64,000 nt of DNA from Zychaea mexicana (lineage: Eukaryota > Mucoromycota > Mucoromycetes > Mucorales > Lichtheimiaceae). Of this stretch, positions 45,152 to 57,700 are shown piece after piece (position 1 is the stretch's first letter; each line of letters opens with the position of its first letter). The notes beneath the pieces were generated by a model. It had not been told where the DNA came from. It did no database searches and saw nothing but the letters and a program-made list of their open reading frames with translations. Where the stretch lies: contig NW_026516717.1 in assembly GCF_025766255.1 (NCBI RefSeq), forward strand, positions 62,001 through 126,000, written 5' to 3'. Both the position numbers and the translations under genes were made by a program.

Positions 45152-45802
45152 TTAAACTGTCATTTTCTTGTACAATGTAGCAAGGCATTTACGTCCACCA
45201 CCACCACCACCCCACCTCCCTTGCCTTTTCTCTAATGTCTTTCTTTCATGTGCCTGAACGAGTAGCAGGCGAATTAGAAAGAAGAAGGGAGTAAATCGAA
45301 ATACAGGGACGTAAGCATTTGGCGAAATAAAAGGTGGAACGAGCAGCACTCTATTAGACAAGCAGAAAGGGGTGGAGGAGAGAGTGAGAGAGAGAGTGAG
45401 TGAGGGAGGGGAGGAATTAAAGCAGAGGAGTAATGTGGAGAGAGGTGGTATTAGAGAACCCAAGAGGGAGAGACGTCTAATGGGGGGTGAAAGAGAGAGA
45501 GAGAGAGAGGATCAGCGGAGAAAATTTGTCACACGTTCACTCCCACAATTCCAGATCAGGGTCGCCGCCACGTCGTGGCGAGTAATTTCCAAAGCTTATC
45601 GTTGTGGCTCGGCAAAGAGTCAGGCACGTACGCCCATTCTCTGTAAGCAATCACCAGTATCTCACTACCACATTTCAAAAAAGTGTACGATTCTTATTTA
45701 AGCGACGGCCAATTTCATTTTATTATTCTTCTTCTTCCCTCCCTCTACCTTTTCCCTCTCTTTTTCATCTTATTTCCACTCGCTCTTGTACACTATACGA
45801 CT
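45152..45802. promoter_or_regulatory. GA-rich then T/C-rich upstream region of the MAP kinase
   Basis: 45360-45525 is strongly purine-rich on the plus strand (GAGAGA runs). 45715-45785 is pyrimidine-rich (CTTCTTCTTCCC, CCTCTACC). This strand asymmetry directly precedes the kinase start and is likely promoter/5'UTR. No gene is seen. Confidence 0.4.
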
Positions 45803-47586
45803 ATGTCTCCTCATTACTCTGTCGCAATCGAAGGCGGTCCGGAGGTATTCACCATCGACACTCGATATCGCATTGTTCGCAAGGTCGGCTCGGGCTCCTA
45901 TGGCACCGTATGCTCTGCATATGATCTTCATGGCGACCGTTTCTGTGCAATTAAAAAGGTCCATCGTGTCTTTGACAAACGGGTCCTGACCAAACGATGC
46001 TTACGCGAAATCAAGCTCTTGCAACATCTCAACCACCATCCTCGCATCATTGAGCTCTTTGATATGGACGTTGTTGACGTCGACGCGTTTAATGAAATCT
46101 ACTTGGTGTTTGATTGCATGGATGCGGTAAGTGCATGTTCATTTATTCAGAACCCTTTTTTTGTGTTACATCAAACAAACTAGTAAAGCTCATGTTGGGG
46201 AATTTCAATAGAGCTTGCATGACGTGATCCATTCGGATAAGCCTCTCGGTATCGTGCATGGTCAATGGATCCTCTATCAAATGCTGTCAGGGTTAAGGTA
46301 CATTCATGCAGCTCATGTCATCCATCGCGACCTCAAGCCTGGTATGTGTTATTGTTTCATCCGCATACTTTGCAGTAAAACTATACATGCTTACGTCTCA
46401 CTTTTAATTGTTCATCAGCGAATATCCTCGTAAACATAAGCTGCGACATCAAGATTTGCGACTTTGGTATGGCGCGAGGATACAGCTATGCAGACCAAGC
46501 AGCATCTGCAATGACTGAGTATGTGACAACACGGTGGTATCGTGCCCCAGAAATCATGATCAGCCCCAACAATTACAGCGAACTAAGTAAGCCTCTTTCT
46601 GAATTCCCATGCCATTACGCTCCATTCAAGCTCATGCGATCGTCTTTTATTGCACAGTCGATGTTTGGTCTGTAGGCTGTATATTTGCTGAAATCCTTGG
46701 ACGTCGCGTGCTGTTCAAGGGTCGTGACTACATTGACCAGCTGCACAAGATCCTCGGTATCCTTGGTCTTCCAGAAAATATTTCCTTCTGGGATCCATCC
46801 GAATCCATTGCCTCGCATCTCCAACAACTATGCACCGTCGGCGGCCAACCCCCACCACGCCATGCCATGGATTTCCGTGCATTGTTTCCCGAATGTCCAG
46901 AACAAGGTATCGATATCCTGAAACAGCTGTTACAACTCGATCCACAGGCCCGTATCCATGTCGTGGATGCCATGGCACATCCGTTTCTGTTACCGTTCAG
47001 TGACCCTGTCGAAGAAGCACTGCAGCCAGAAGACGCGTGCGATTTTGCGTTTGAACAGGAGGGTAATGACGAGTCTTATTTACGTTCACAGATTGTCAAT
47101 GAGATCATGACTTTCCGACGTAACGTGCGGTTGCAAGAAGCAGGAGGTGCAGGGGCTCAGGCGATTCGACGCCATCATACTTTGGAAGTAACAGCACAAC
47201 AGACCCCGCGTCAACAGATTATGCCAGCGGCCACCATGAGTATTTTGGATCAACCAGCACGGCAGAGACGTCAATTGACTGGCAACAGCGGTGGTGAAGG
47301 TGCTTGTGGTTACGGTAGTAACGAGAATGGTGGTGATGATAACGACGACAACGACGGCGACGGCGACGGCTATGGTTACGACCGAGACGATGACAGCAGT
47401 AATATGGTTGAAGAGCCGACAGTCATGTCAGGAGGATTAGTAGGAGAGCCAGAAGAATTCGACATGGAGGAGGAGATACCAAGCCGAACGGCTGGAGTGA
47501 ACGTCGCGCCTCACCGGCGGTTCCGCGCCCCTGCACGCGGACCGCTTCGAGACCGACTGGAGCGTGATCTAAGTGGCACTTGGTGA
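45803..47586 (+). CDS. ERK-type MAP kinase (TEY; cell-wall-integrity Slt2/Mpk1-like)
   Basis: Four exons, 45803-46126, 46212-46341, 46419-46586 and 46658-47586, give 516 aa. Kinase landmarks: glycine loop VGSGSYGTV (28-36), ATP-binding Lys51 in [14 protein letters not shown] (catalytic D148, intron 2 within), DFG at 166-168, activation loop T184-E185-Y186 then [10 protein letters not shown], and [15 protein letters not shown] (joined across intron 3). TEY marks the ERK class; in fungi this is the Slt2/Mpk1 cell-wall-integrity branch. Homologs are phosphorylated by a MEK and drive wall repair and stress transcription. Residues about 370-516 form a disordered tail with Gln/Ala, then a Gly/Asp/Asn-rich acidic tract and Arg-rich end. 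Assignment to Mpk1 rather than another TEY kinase is by motif and length only. Confidence 0.9.
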
Positions 47587-50334
47587 TCAGTAATATGCAA
47601 CAACACAAGAAACAACAACGACCGACTCCCTTACTACACAAACCACACCCCCCCACCCCCAAATGCTCCCTATAATCAGTTGTTCCATCCCTCCTAACAT
47701 CCTGTTTTCTGTCCATCTTTTATGCTTTTCTTTCCTTCCCTTTCCAGGTGTGTGTATGCATTTTTTTCTTTGTTTCGTTTTCCTTTTCAGTGTCGGCTGC
47801 CGTTCTTCACTTTAGAGTTTTTCTGTTCTTCTTTACAAAAATTATGTACGTTCTTTTCCAACCGATTTCACTGGGTTAATCCAACAGTCTCTCTCCCTTC
47901 CACTTTGCATGTCGATTTGTCATATGCCTTTCTTCTTCTTCTTCCTCTTTTATATTTACGTTTGTTGGTGAGGATTTCTTCAGAACCCCCGCAACTTGTA
48001 GTAACCTTCATTGAATATGATCTTGATAAACCGAAAATTAGGCTGCAATATATCTCTTTTCTTTGTTACTCGCTGAACTGTGTTGTATATATCAAGTAGT
48101 AAGGTGGCGGTTGCCGGACCCACCCCTAACCCCCGAAAAGAAAAAGAAGCACAATGTTATATATTATACTGCCACATCAGGTTTTCTTCCATCCTCCTAC
48201 TGTACTCCTGATTGCCCGCATATAATATGCCTTTTATAATTCAGGAAACACAGGAGGACGAGGGGTTGCAACAAAGCATGCACACTGCTTCTAGTAAGTA
48301 AAGGTCACTTACCATTTGTGTACATGCTTCCGCTTTCTCTGGATCCAACACGAGCGGCCAAACGTCACCACGGCCACATTGTTAAGGACCTCTGTTCGAT
48401 GACCTGTTTGACCTTTAAGGTTGCCATACTCAAACGAATCCAATTTAATTTTTTGTTTCTGAGCGCATCTTGTATAGCTCGTTAAAACCTGTTTTACACA
48501 TAGAGTATGCAAACCTTTAAACATCCAATGTATAACTATTGTACGTTATTGAGGATCAGCATTACATACTACTAGTATATACGTATCTCAATAAATCGCA
48601 CGTCGAACGTGATTTCTGCTAACCATCACAAAAATCCTCACTGTAATGGTGGGAACTCAAGTTTTACCTTCATCCGAAAGATACAATTTGCCGTTTGTAT
48701 CCTTTCAGACGTTTAAAACGACCTTTCAAGACCCTGCAAGACCTGAAAAGGCTCAAACGGTAAATTCAGAATTTGGATGTATAAGAACCAAAAAGTGCTG
48801 TCATTTTATACTCAACGTCTTGAACCACGCGTGAATGAATTTCAAAATTCAGAGTGAAGTTTATGCATGGTGAGATAAAAAGAATTCTTATTTTTTTTTG
48901 CAATATGTTGAGAAAAAGCAGCAGCACGTCAGCTTCATGGAGATCAAGGAATTCTGAAATGTTTGGGTTGTACTGAATAGCACAAGTGACCTTCACTGTA
49001 TGTTGGCTCCAACAAAATGTTGGCAGAAGGAGTACTGGGACCTATATATACAAATAGCACATTATGTTTACTGTTGTGCAAACGATGGCGCTCTCATGCC
49101 ATTTTATTTGAAATGTTCTGAACAGCACATTGAGCAAAAAAAAAGGGGCTGACTGCTGATAGACAAAACAAGAAAATATATAGCTAGCAATGATGATGCG
49201 TCTAAAACTTAACATGGTATATTAGGTATCTCTACTTAGTTTACTAAGGTGAACAATTGGGAGGCGTAGGAGCAAATGAGAAAAGTAGCCAAGGGGTGCT
49301 TATATAACGCTCGGCAAATCACTAAAATTGAGCATCTATGCTGATACTTTTAAAGTAACTTTTTAAACATATATAACAATGACACCGAATGAGATGGCTA
49401 TTGTTCACTTCCCCTAGATTGGAAAATCATAACATTTATGCAAATGATCGAAACCTACTGCAAGTTTATAACAAGTCGATCAGCGCTTATTACTACTCCC
49501 TTATTCTTTTATACCCCTCAATCCCCACCCCTCTCAAATGATTGCTAATATTCAATCACACATACTGAATCCATTCAGTATACGGTTTTTGTAAGCTGCT
49601 TTGGACTTATTGAACTCTATGTGTCTGGCCTGTACCTGAGCGCATGGTAAGTATAACATCAGGTAATAGTTAACCAAAAACACATCCTCTTATGGTCCTG
49701 CATTTCACCTGGTAACTTGATTTTTTACCGCCACCAGTACATCAGCATTCAATCAATATGAAAAAGCAATTTTTGCTTTCACTGAATTTACAATTAATGG
49801 CGTAATGTACAAATGTTGTCATTCCTGTACTTCTACACTAGCATTTATACATATCATTATCTCTCTATTCCCTTATTACAGTGGGGACCAGAGCACCAAC
49901 TATAGCGTATTATGTTTACGCTCGTAATATGTATAAGGTAATGCAAATGCTTTCACATAGTACCGCCACGAATAAAAATAGTAGTGAGAGGACAACAACA
50001 ACCCCAATCAGGTGCAGTAGTCTCTCCCCGTGTAAAACTAGGTAGGTTTATTCACAGGTGATACGCCTTTCTTAGCGTATATAGTAGAATACATATGCTT
50101 CAATCATCTAGAATCAGGGCTGCGCCATAAGGAGCTAGCAACCGACATGTTTCAACGAGTACGCCATCTACATTTGTTGAAAACAATATTAATGTTTTCA
50201 AAAACTATTGTTTTTTTTTAATTAGCATGTGACATTACGCTATCAAATCGACAGGCAATAACAACGATAGAAAGGTTGACACGGTGCATGATATACAACA
50301 GTACAAAACAAACTTGCTGAACGCCTTACACTAA
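47587..50334. other. 2.7-kb gene-poor region
   Basis: The first 500 nt (T/C-rich) are the kinase 3' region. No gene is seen beyond. Short frames (for example 48646-48834) lack features. A plus frame near 49577-49650 (VFVSCFGLIELYVSGLYLSAW) followed by GTAAGT looks exon-like but is isolated. Confidence 0.35.
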
Positions 50335-50861
50335 ATGGAAAAAAGCATATTCGTTGTAGAAAACCACTCGCTTGAAAATGAGCGGATCAAATGCTGGTCT
50401 GTTATGCATCTACTCATCTCTCCCTTTGGTAATGATGAAGCACACAAGCGATGTCCTTCGCATCGGATGTGCAAGACACAGCAGCAACTCATTGACTTAG
50501 TACTTGACATTGTGTTTCAAAAAAAAAGTAGGACAGCTCAATTATGCCGCTCCTTGTGCAAGCTTTTTGACAAATGGGGCGGTTTGGACCGAGGCCGACT
50601 TCATTCAACACACGCATGGCTAACAATGAACCATCCACGTAACAAAAGAAAAGTCTTATTTTGAGCCGCGGGGGCGAAGAAAATGAATCCATCATTGACC
50701 TCAGAGGTCTGTCGGCATCCAAGCTGGCTCAAGTGTCACCGTTATTAATTCCGGTGGATTAAGCTGTGATTCTTGATGCGCAGCACGGAAGCAAAAAAGA
50801 CATAGACGTCTGTGCGCACGCTGTGAGTACTAATGCCCTCAGATTATCGCTACTACGTTAA
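50335..50861 (+). pseudogene. Decayed coding fragment (possible transposon-protein relic)
   Basis: Frame 50335-50664 (ATG; GNDEAHKRCPSHRMCKTQQQ, then LIDLVLDIVF) is followed in another register by 50661-50861: SRGGEENESIIDLRGLSASK, then LAQVSPLLIPVD, an in-frame TAA (50760-50762), then AVILDAQHGSKKDIDVCAHA. The IDLR.LS...L..VSPLLIPVD stretch resembles a segment that precedes a catalytic D-P-G in RuvC-type (TnpB/Fanzor) nucleases of fungi, with the P-G lost here. That comparison is from memory and weak. No intact gene remains. Confidence 0.3.
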
Positions 50862-51592
50862 CTCAAATGATTTACCTTGGTATTCCAAAAGTATCAAACC
50901 TTAGTCATTCGTTTTTCGCATTCATCTGTGCTTTCAATCAATCCTAGTATATGACAGCAGTAAATTGTGCATGTAGTATGATATATAGAGAAAGCGATAG
51001 GACATGAAAAAGCAAACTGCCGTCTTTGATTTCACCGCGCTTTTTCAATGATTAAACACGTGAAGGGGCTGAGACCATAGCAGCAGAAAACGGCAGCGAG
51101 AATTATAGCAAGAGATTTCATTTGTTCCGAGTAGAGTGTGTAATATAAGGAGTACCGTGGTTTCTCTTCACTATAGTGTTAAACATGCACCTTCATGTAC
51201 CGGTGCTGTTTGCGTAAAAAAACATCCCTACCCTCAGAGAACACGTTCTCAGAAAGAAACCCGAGAATCACTCAATATGCTTTCTCAAGAATCAGTGCCA
51301 ATACTGTTCTTCGGAATAGACGCAGCCTATTATCGGGTGAAAGCAGACATCACTATCAAGTATCTCGTTGCTATGATGTGCATCATTTCATCATGAAAGT
51401 AGGTGGGTTAGAGCCAAAGAAAAGCACATGTTGTTTCTATTTTGTCAATACCATGTGAAACGTATAAAAGGATCGAGACTGAGACATAACCATGATGCTA
51501 GACCTAACCATTTATTATGAACTCCTCTCAAGGCAGGGCAGCAGTCAATCATTGAGCTCTTGATTGTAAAAAAAAAAACAACAACAACCAAT

Positions 51593-51746
51593 TACTCGAT
51601 TGGTCTGCTCGAATGTGACTTTGTGAAGATAGGCAAACAGATGCCAATTGCCGTTGACAAGCTTGTTGACACTGATTGTGGGTGATCCTGATGCGCGCAT
51701 CAAGTCCTATGTGAGTCCCCATTCCTGGAGGCTTAGCTGTTTTTAA
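51593..51746 (+). pseudogene. Frameshifted fragment of a dispersed repetitive protein
   Basis: The frame from 51593 reads SIGLLECDFVKIGKQMPIAV, then DKLVDTDCG, and stops at TGA 51683-51685. The overlapping frame continues VGDPDARIKSYVSPHS. Joined by one shift, the order (KIGKQM..A.DKLVD.GV.DP) resembles a protein family that recurs near mobile DNA in Mucorales genomes. This is recollection, not a search. The related-looking piece at 52227-52413 lies on the same strand. Confidence 0.3.
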
Positions 51747-52226
51747 TACTCTTTCTCTGTTTCGAATTATCATAGTTCAAGAGACTCAAGTTAGCACCTA
51801 TAAAACACTTTTTGTGATGCTCATATCTCGCAATAGTGCTTTAAATCTTTTAGTGCGTAAAAATCTTCTCTGTTCTATATTTATGAATATTTAAGATCAC
51901 TGAAAAATCATGCCAAACTCAAAAAGGAGCGATAACGAAATAATGACGACGTTGTTGTCTTGAACTAGAGCCTTTTTTTTTTGTTTTTACAAGCCAGTTG
52001 CGTATTATCATGGGCCAGAGCACGCACTCGATAGACTCGACTTTCTGGCCACTGTAGCAAGATGTTAACATGGATCACTGCATAAGAAACTGGCCACAGG
52101 TCCGGGTTTTCTTAAAGGGGGGTTCCTATGACATGACTAATCCAACGCATGCTTGTTCCTGTATTGATAACGACTGCCTGACTGGGCATTGTAATTTTTG
52201 ATGTCCCGTGTGTGATGTGCAGTATA

Positions 52227-52413
52227 AGAGAGGATACACAGTAAACAAACAATGACAGGAGACGAAACATATACATTGAAAAATCATCAGACCAGTTATT
52301 TGCTGGTACCTATTTGTGATCTGATCCAACTCACTCACTCTCGTATAACACATATCGTATTACAGCACATTGTAAGTAAAGCACTTTATTTTCTGGAAAA
52401 AAATTTGGTTTAG
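52227..52413 (+). pseudogene. Second fragment of the same type of repetitive protein
   Basis: The frame ending at TAG 52411-52413 reads TMTGDETYTLKNHQTSYLLV, then PICDLIQLTHSRITHIVLQH. A preceding frame gives VCDVQYKRGYTVN. The pattern (tY.m....tY.L.......LLvpicdLiql) would follow the 51.6-kb fragment in the same family. About 480 nt of non-coding sequence lies between them. Bounds are approximate on the 5' side. Confidence 0.3.
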
Positions 52414-53736
52414 TGGAATGGGTGCCGAACTTAACCCATATTGGCTTGGGTCGGGTAGTTACACAAACAACACTTTTTTTTTTAGCTCAAAGTTTGGGTA
52501 AGTGTGTGTCGCGTTGTTGCCGCGATCGTCCATGGACTGGAAATACGTGTCACGACGATTCTGATCTCTCTATGTAAAATGGTTATTATTATTATCTTGT
52601 AAAAACTTTTCCGTTGATCCGGCGCCTCGTTTCTTTGTAGAAAACTCGACCCTGCTCATAGTTCTCCACCGGAATATTATTTTTTTTTGTACTCATCATT
52701 TTGTGTGGGAGCACATAAATTATGTATATACCCGAGTACGAAGCAAAAAGAAGGGCGGTGCTTCTTTCTATTCGAGGCTGCTTGAGGTGTGTAAGCGGTT
52801 TCGGATGATGGGCTGACGAATCATGTGCATGCATGGATACATATAGCACAGTGGAGAGTTGGATTGAGTGTGTGTGTCATTGTACATGGCAACAGTGGGG
52901 CCTGTCTGCTGGCTGGAATACTTTTATGCGCCCTTTTTTAGTTTGTAGTGCATATACACTCTGTATGTGTTGTATGTAATGTACCTGGGAGAACATTACC
53001 TAATGTGTCTTAGTGCGTATCTGCAAAAACGATTCGTGACCCAGCAACACAATTTTTTACTTTTGGTCACCGCGCACCTGGACGACAAGCGCGCTCTCTC
53101 TCTCTCTATGTGTGTGGCACAACACATGTTGAACAATTACGCTTGAACTAGACAAAACAAGCATACAATCACGGATTGCACGTTTGGATCAGACAATAAG
53201 AAAGATGTAGTTTTCGTAGTTGCAATATATTATTAAGTAAGAAAGAGCAATAGTGAGTAGGTGTTTTACCGAAACAAAAACAACAAAAGGCGGAGGATGA
53301 TGATGATGATGACGATGATGAGAAGATGAGCGGAGGGAGGGGGGGTTGCGTTTGGGGGAGAAAGGAGGGAGGGAGGGAGGGAACGAAAGGAAGCAGAAAG
53401 AACAGAGTGTACAAAAACAGGGTGGGGATGAATGTAATACAAAAAGAGCAAAGAAGAAGGTTGGCCTAGGTTTCATCTGTATCATGTGGATGTTCTTCTA
53501 AGGGACAAAAAAGGTGATGATATCACATTCGAAGGATCCGGCTTTTCTTCCTTTAGTGTATAACAAGCGATAGCGAAGGAAAAAGGAAAAAGAAGCCGGT
53601 AGAAGACGTAATAACAAAACAACAACGAACCGTTGCCGTACATACCCAAATAATAATAATTATAATAATAATTATGTTGATAATGATAGCACACACACCA
53701 AGAGCCCATGTTTTTCTTTTTGCGCCACTCGGCCAT
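52414..53736. other. Intergenic region
   Basis: No gene is seen. GATGATGATGATGATGACGATGATGAG and GGAGGGAGGGGGGG purine tracts (53298-53382) lie 3' of the sulfotransferase-like gene, which runs toward them on the minus strand. Confidence 0.4.
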
Positions 53737-54708
53737 TTACGCTACAGCTGCAGCGCCCTCGTCGTTCGTCAGCCGTTGCTTGTTGCTAGTACCGGTAGGA
53801 ACAACAGTGGCAGTGGCGGCAGAGGTTCTAGAGGCCGTCGTCTTGCTCTTCTTCTTCTTCCCGAACCTGCTTGACCGTTTCATTGCCGTCCAAAAGATAC
53901 TCGAAAAGTCGCCGCCGGTGTTTGACACGGGGTAGTGTCGGTTAGGGATGGGCTTACCCAAAAATTCGCAGAGAGGCTCCCACCCGTCGCCAAGCGACAT
54001 GATCAGAAGCCGATCTGCAGGCACAGTCCGCTTGACTTCTTCAATGTGTGCGTCATACATCTGCATCATCTTCTTGCGGTCAAAGAGAATCGATATGTCG
54101 TTCAGGCTCATCTTGTGACCGCGGACAAACGTGCCAAACCATGTCTCGCGTACTTGTCGCACTCGTTCCGGCATCATGTTGCCCATGTGTCGCAGCTGAA
54201 CCAACGGCAGGATCGTCTTTTGAATTGACTTGTACCAACTCTCGGCCGATCGGACTGACAACACCACCTTGCTTTCCGGATACCGTTCCATCAACTCCTT
54301 GTAAAAGACGCATGTTGGCCAGTCTGAGGCAGCGTCATAATCGCCATATGCATCCTCCCATTCAACACTGCCAGGGTTCTTGTACGCCTTTAGCCATATT
54401 GATGCGTTCTGACTTGGGTCTGTAAGTACGCTCATGCCATGGTGTGTTCGGTATCTGTTGATGTTTGTTGTTTTGTTGTTTGTTGATTTGTGAGAAAAAA
54501 ATAGGTACATAGAGAGAAGGCGTTCATTGTGGCCAGTTTTGTGGGTTAGAATATGAGTCAACAGCCATTCTGGTATCCAAGTTATATAGACAGATCAGAA
54601 AATTTCTTGCTTGTGCATATCAAGCACTTACCCGAGGATATCTAAAGCTTGTTGAAGGCTGAGGGTGCCTGTTCTACTGTATCCGGCGCAAATGACTTGA
54701 AGTGGCAT
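53737..54708 (-). CDS. Sulfotransferase-family protein (Sulfotransfer_4 type)
   Basis: Two exons on the minus strand, 54708-54632 and 54454-53737, give 264 aa (donor GTAAGT, acceptor CAACAG). The N-terminal P-loop-like PAPS-binding segment VICAGYSRTGTLSLQQAL lies at 5-22 and is followed by LGYRTHHGM. Then come WEDAYGDYDAASDWPTCVFYKELMERYP, and the second PAPS contact VVLSVRSAESWYKS. Further on are VKRTVPADRLLIMSLGDGWEPLCEFLGKPIPN and P...YPVSNTG. The fungal members of this cytosolic family are mostly uncharacterised, so no acceptor can be named. The tail is basic (FGKKKKSK) then Ser/Thr/Ala-rich, longer than the catalytic core needs. The intron-1 region contains an in-frame alternative start, which I reject because it would lose the PAPS loop. 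Confidence 0.85.
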
Positions 54709-57700
54709 GTTTAAATGATGTGTGTGTGTGTGTGTATGTAAAAAAGGTAAAGAGTTCAATGAAAGATGAGAAAGAGAGAGAGAGAACAAAAAAGGACAAG
54801 AGATTGATCTGGACAGAAAAATGCGTGCGTGCTTTCTTTTATATAAAAAAGAAAAAGAGGAAACTCAAAAAAAAATTGGATTCAGTTCCGCACAACCTTC
54901 TATGTTGCTCGCTACTACTCGGTAAAACTGAATATGCAGCCAGTCGTTTCTGCGTGTGATGATGCTATTCTGCCAAGAGCACGCACACACACACTCTCTC
55001 TCTCGTCTTTTTTACCATTATCGCTCCATAACAAGTCAGCCAAGAGCCCACTGGTAATTAAATAGCGCCAAGTTTAATATTCCTCCCCCCCCCCACCTTC
55101 CTTCATTCTCCGGCAACCCTCCCAATCTCGGCTCTCTGTCTTTGTCGCCATGGATACCCCACTCGTTGCGTCCCATAACAACAGGAATAGAATTAGTTAC
55201 ATGGTGACAAAATGGGATCTCTAGCTCTGGTTGGGTATCCAAGTCAACGTCTTTATGTCTTTTCTGCAGATCATCATCATCGGTCGTCGTCACCATGTCA
55301 ACCTAGCAGTAGCCTCATCGGGGAGAGAGGCGCTGTTCCTGCAGCCTTGTAACCAAAAGTGGTTTGGTTTCTATTTTCTGTTGCTGCTACTTCTTATGGG
55401 AGAAGAGTGGAACTTATTTTTTGATTCAAAAAGGTTTTTTGTCATTTTTCAAACAAAACAACCAGCTAGGCGCGTGATGTGTCCGCCAAGTTTCTGACTG
55501 GATGAATGATGCAGGGACTCTCGGTTTCTGGAAGTGTCAAACAAAAGACAAACAGCGTCGGGTAACGAATTTTTGGTTTCTTGTGTTTGAATGAAACATT
55601 GCTACTGACACACTCTACCCCCACCCCCTTTTTGAAAAGCATAATACATCATGGGCAGTGATGATGTCTCCAAGGCAAGCCGTGAGTCAGTTTTATGACC
55701 GAGCAATTCGTATTTGTACAGGAGAAAAACCATAGCGTTCATTGGTCTCCTTGTACGGTATATCTCTCTTGAAAAAAAAAAATCGGCGCACAGTTGCTTC
55801 CGGACTTTCCTCTGTGTTCATTTCCGCTTACGTGTTCCCTTCTTCTGCAGGAAAGTCCACGTTGTTGTACTTTCCTTGTCTTGTTGTTTATTATAAATAC
55901 TCTTAAAAATAAGTAGCGATCCCACTACGGTATCTTGTATACAGTTGAAAGGTCAGCGGATTGAGTAAATGATCTTTATCAATAACTCATTGTTAACTAT
56001 TTTCTACTCAATCAAATAATGCCAAGCTTGCGCTTAAACCCCAATTCTGTTGTTGTCAATTCCCTTCATGGTTAATAGGGTCTTTTCATTTTCTCATGTC
56101 ATTAACAATGATACATACTGTCGTGGTCTGCATCCGCTGAGTTTTTTTTTTGTGCCTTGGCCCACTTGGCGGCAGAAGAGAATTACCGAGAGTCGAGCAT
56201 TCTCAAAATTATTTGCCAAGGCTTAGCTTATAGGGGGGAAAGAAGGGTCGTTGTTACGGGTCGTGCATGCGAGTTCACGGCTTCAATTAGTCAATACATA
56301 TGATTTCGGAGTTCCCCATCTTGCATACTAAAAGCTCTCAAACTGTTTAGTTTTACACTGTCCTCGCAATTAGTGTTCCATAACGAACGCGTATTACACA
56401 TGGCAGTTAAACATACGCCGTACAGCAAATTATGAAGGCTCATTCTTACAGGACTACCGCCTTTGAGAGGAAAAAGAACGGTATACTTATGTAACACATG
56501 GGATATGCTTGTAACACACCAATAACATGTATCCATTGTATTAGTGTAAAAGACGTCGGAAAAACTGCATCAAAAATATGGTAAAATGTCAAAAAAAAAA
56601 TCAATGACCCGTATACTGCTGGAATGGTTTTCTTTCTTCCATTCCTCTATTTTCCAGTGTTTCTTCGACAGTGGACTTTTTTTCCCGTTCGACATTGGAC
56701 GGTGTGGCCAAAAATAAAAAAAGATATATCAGATGGGGTCAATTCCGGCCCTCATGCGCGTTTCTCCAATTAGACGTTCGGATCAAAGGAAAAATAAAAC
56801 TCGCATTGCGATCCGATCAGACCCAATGCGCCGCACATACTTTGGACGTGGGGAGGGGGCCTCCGAAGCCCCAAGTCAAAACCGGCAAACAGCGAATTTT
56901 TTAGGATCCGTTGGGGAATACCGAGAAAGACAGCAGCCTCATCGTGCACACATGCAAAAAAACAGTTTTTATTATTAATATTCGCCGATGATCACAACAC
57001 GTTCATTGAACGAACAGTTAAGGATGGCTATATAGTAAAGATGTATATAGCAAGTGAACAAGAAGCAAGATCTATTTTAGGGCCATCAAACTAAATAAAG
57101 TTGCATGAGTTCCATGTCAGGTTACATTTACGTATAAAAGGATACAACAACGGGCCTTGGCATGGCATCATGAAGATAAACAAGTGACAATACGTCAATA
57201 ATAGGAAAAAATCATCAAGTCTCAGAAGCAAAAATGCAGTCGACTGTAGCTACATTCACACTGGTGCAATAAAGACACGCGTGTATATCAAGTTCTGTGA
57301 CAAATGACAGTGCCGAGCTTTTATAAATGTTACACTTTCTTTTATACTACAGAGTCATTCGAATCATCCTGGCTTTTTAAGCTGCTAAAATGCTTGTGCA
57401 AAGAGGAAGATTCTCAAAGACCAAATCAATTCAATACGACGCATCACTCAATATCTGAAGCAGGGCAGATTTCCCATCTGTCCATACGTCCGTGGCGTGG
57501 GGATTTGGAGGGATCAACTACTGTTATCATACTCTAAATAGACATGATATCTCTCGAGAGCCAGAAAAGCACCATGAGTAAAGCAAATCTTTCGAGTAAC
57601 ATTGCATTCGTACATACACTTTTTCGTTTCTCTCTTCTACCAACATGTTTTGCGATACGTACACACACATCATGTGTAGGTAACCCCACTCAATACATTC

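Noticed and set aside
54455..54561. Longer N-terminus for the sulfotransferase from the intron-proximal open frame
   Set aside because: It would skip the PAPS-binding segment encoded by the first exon; the GTAAGT/CAACAG splice restores the conserved start.
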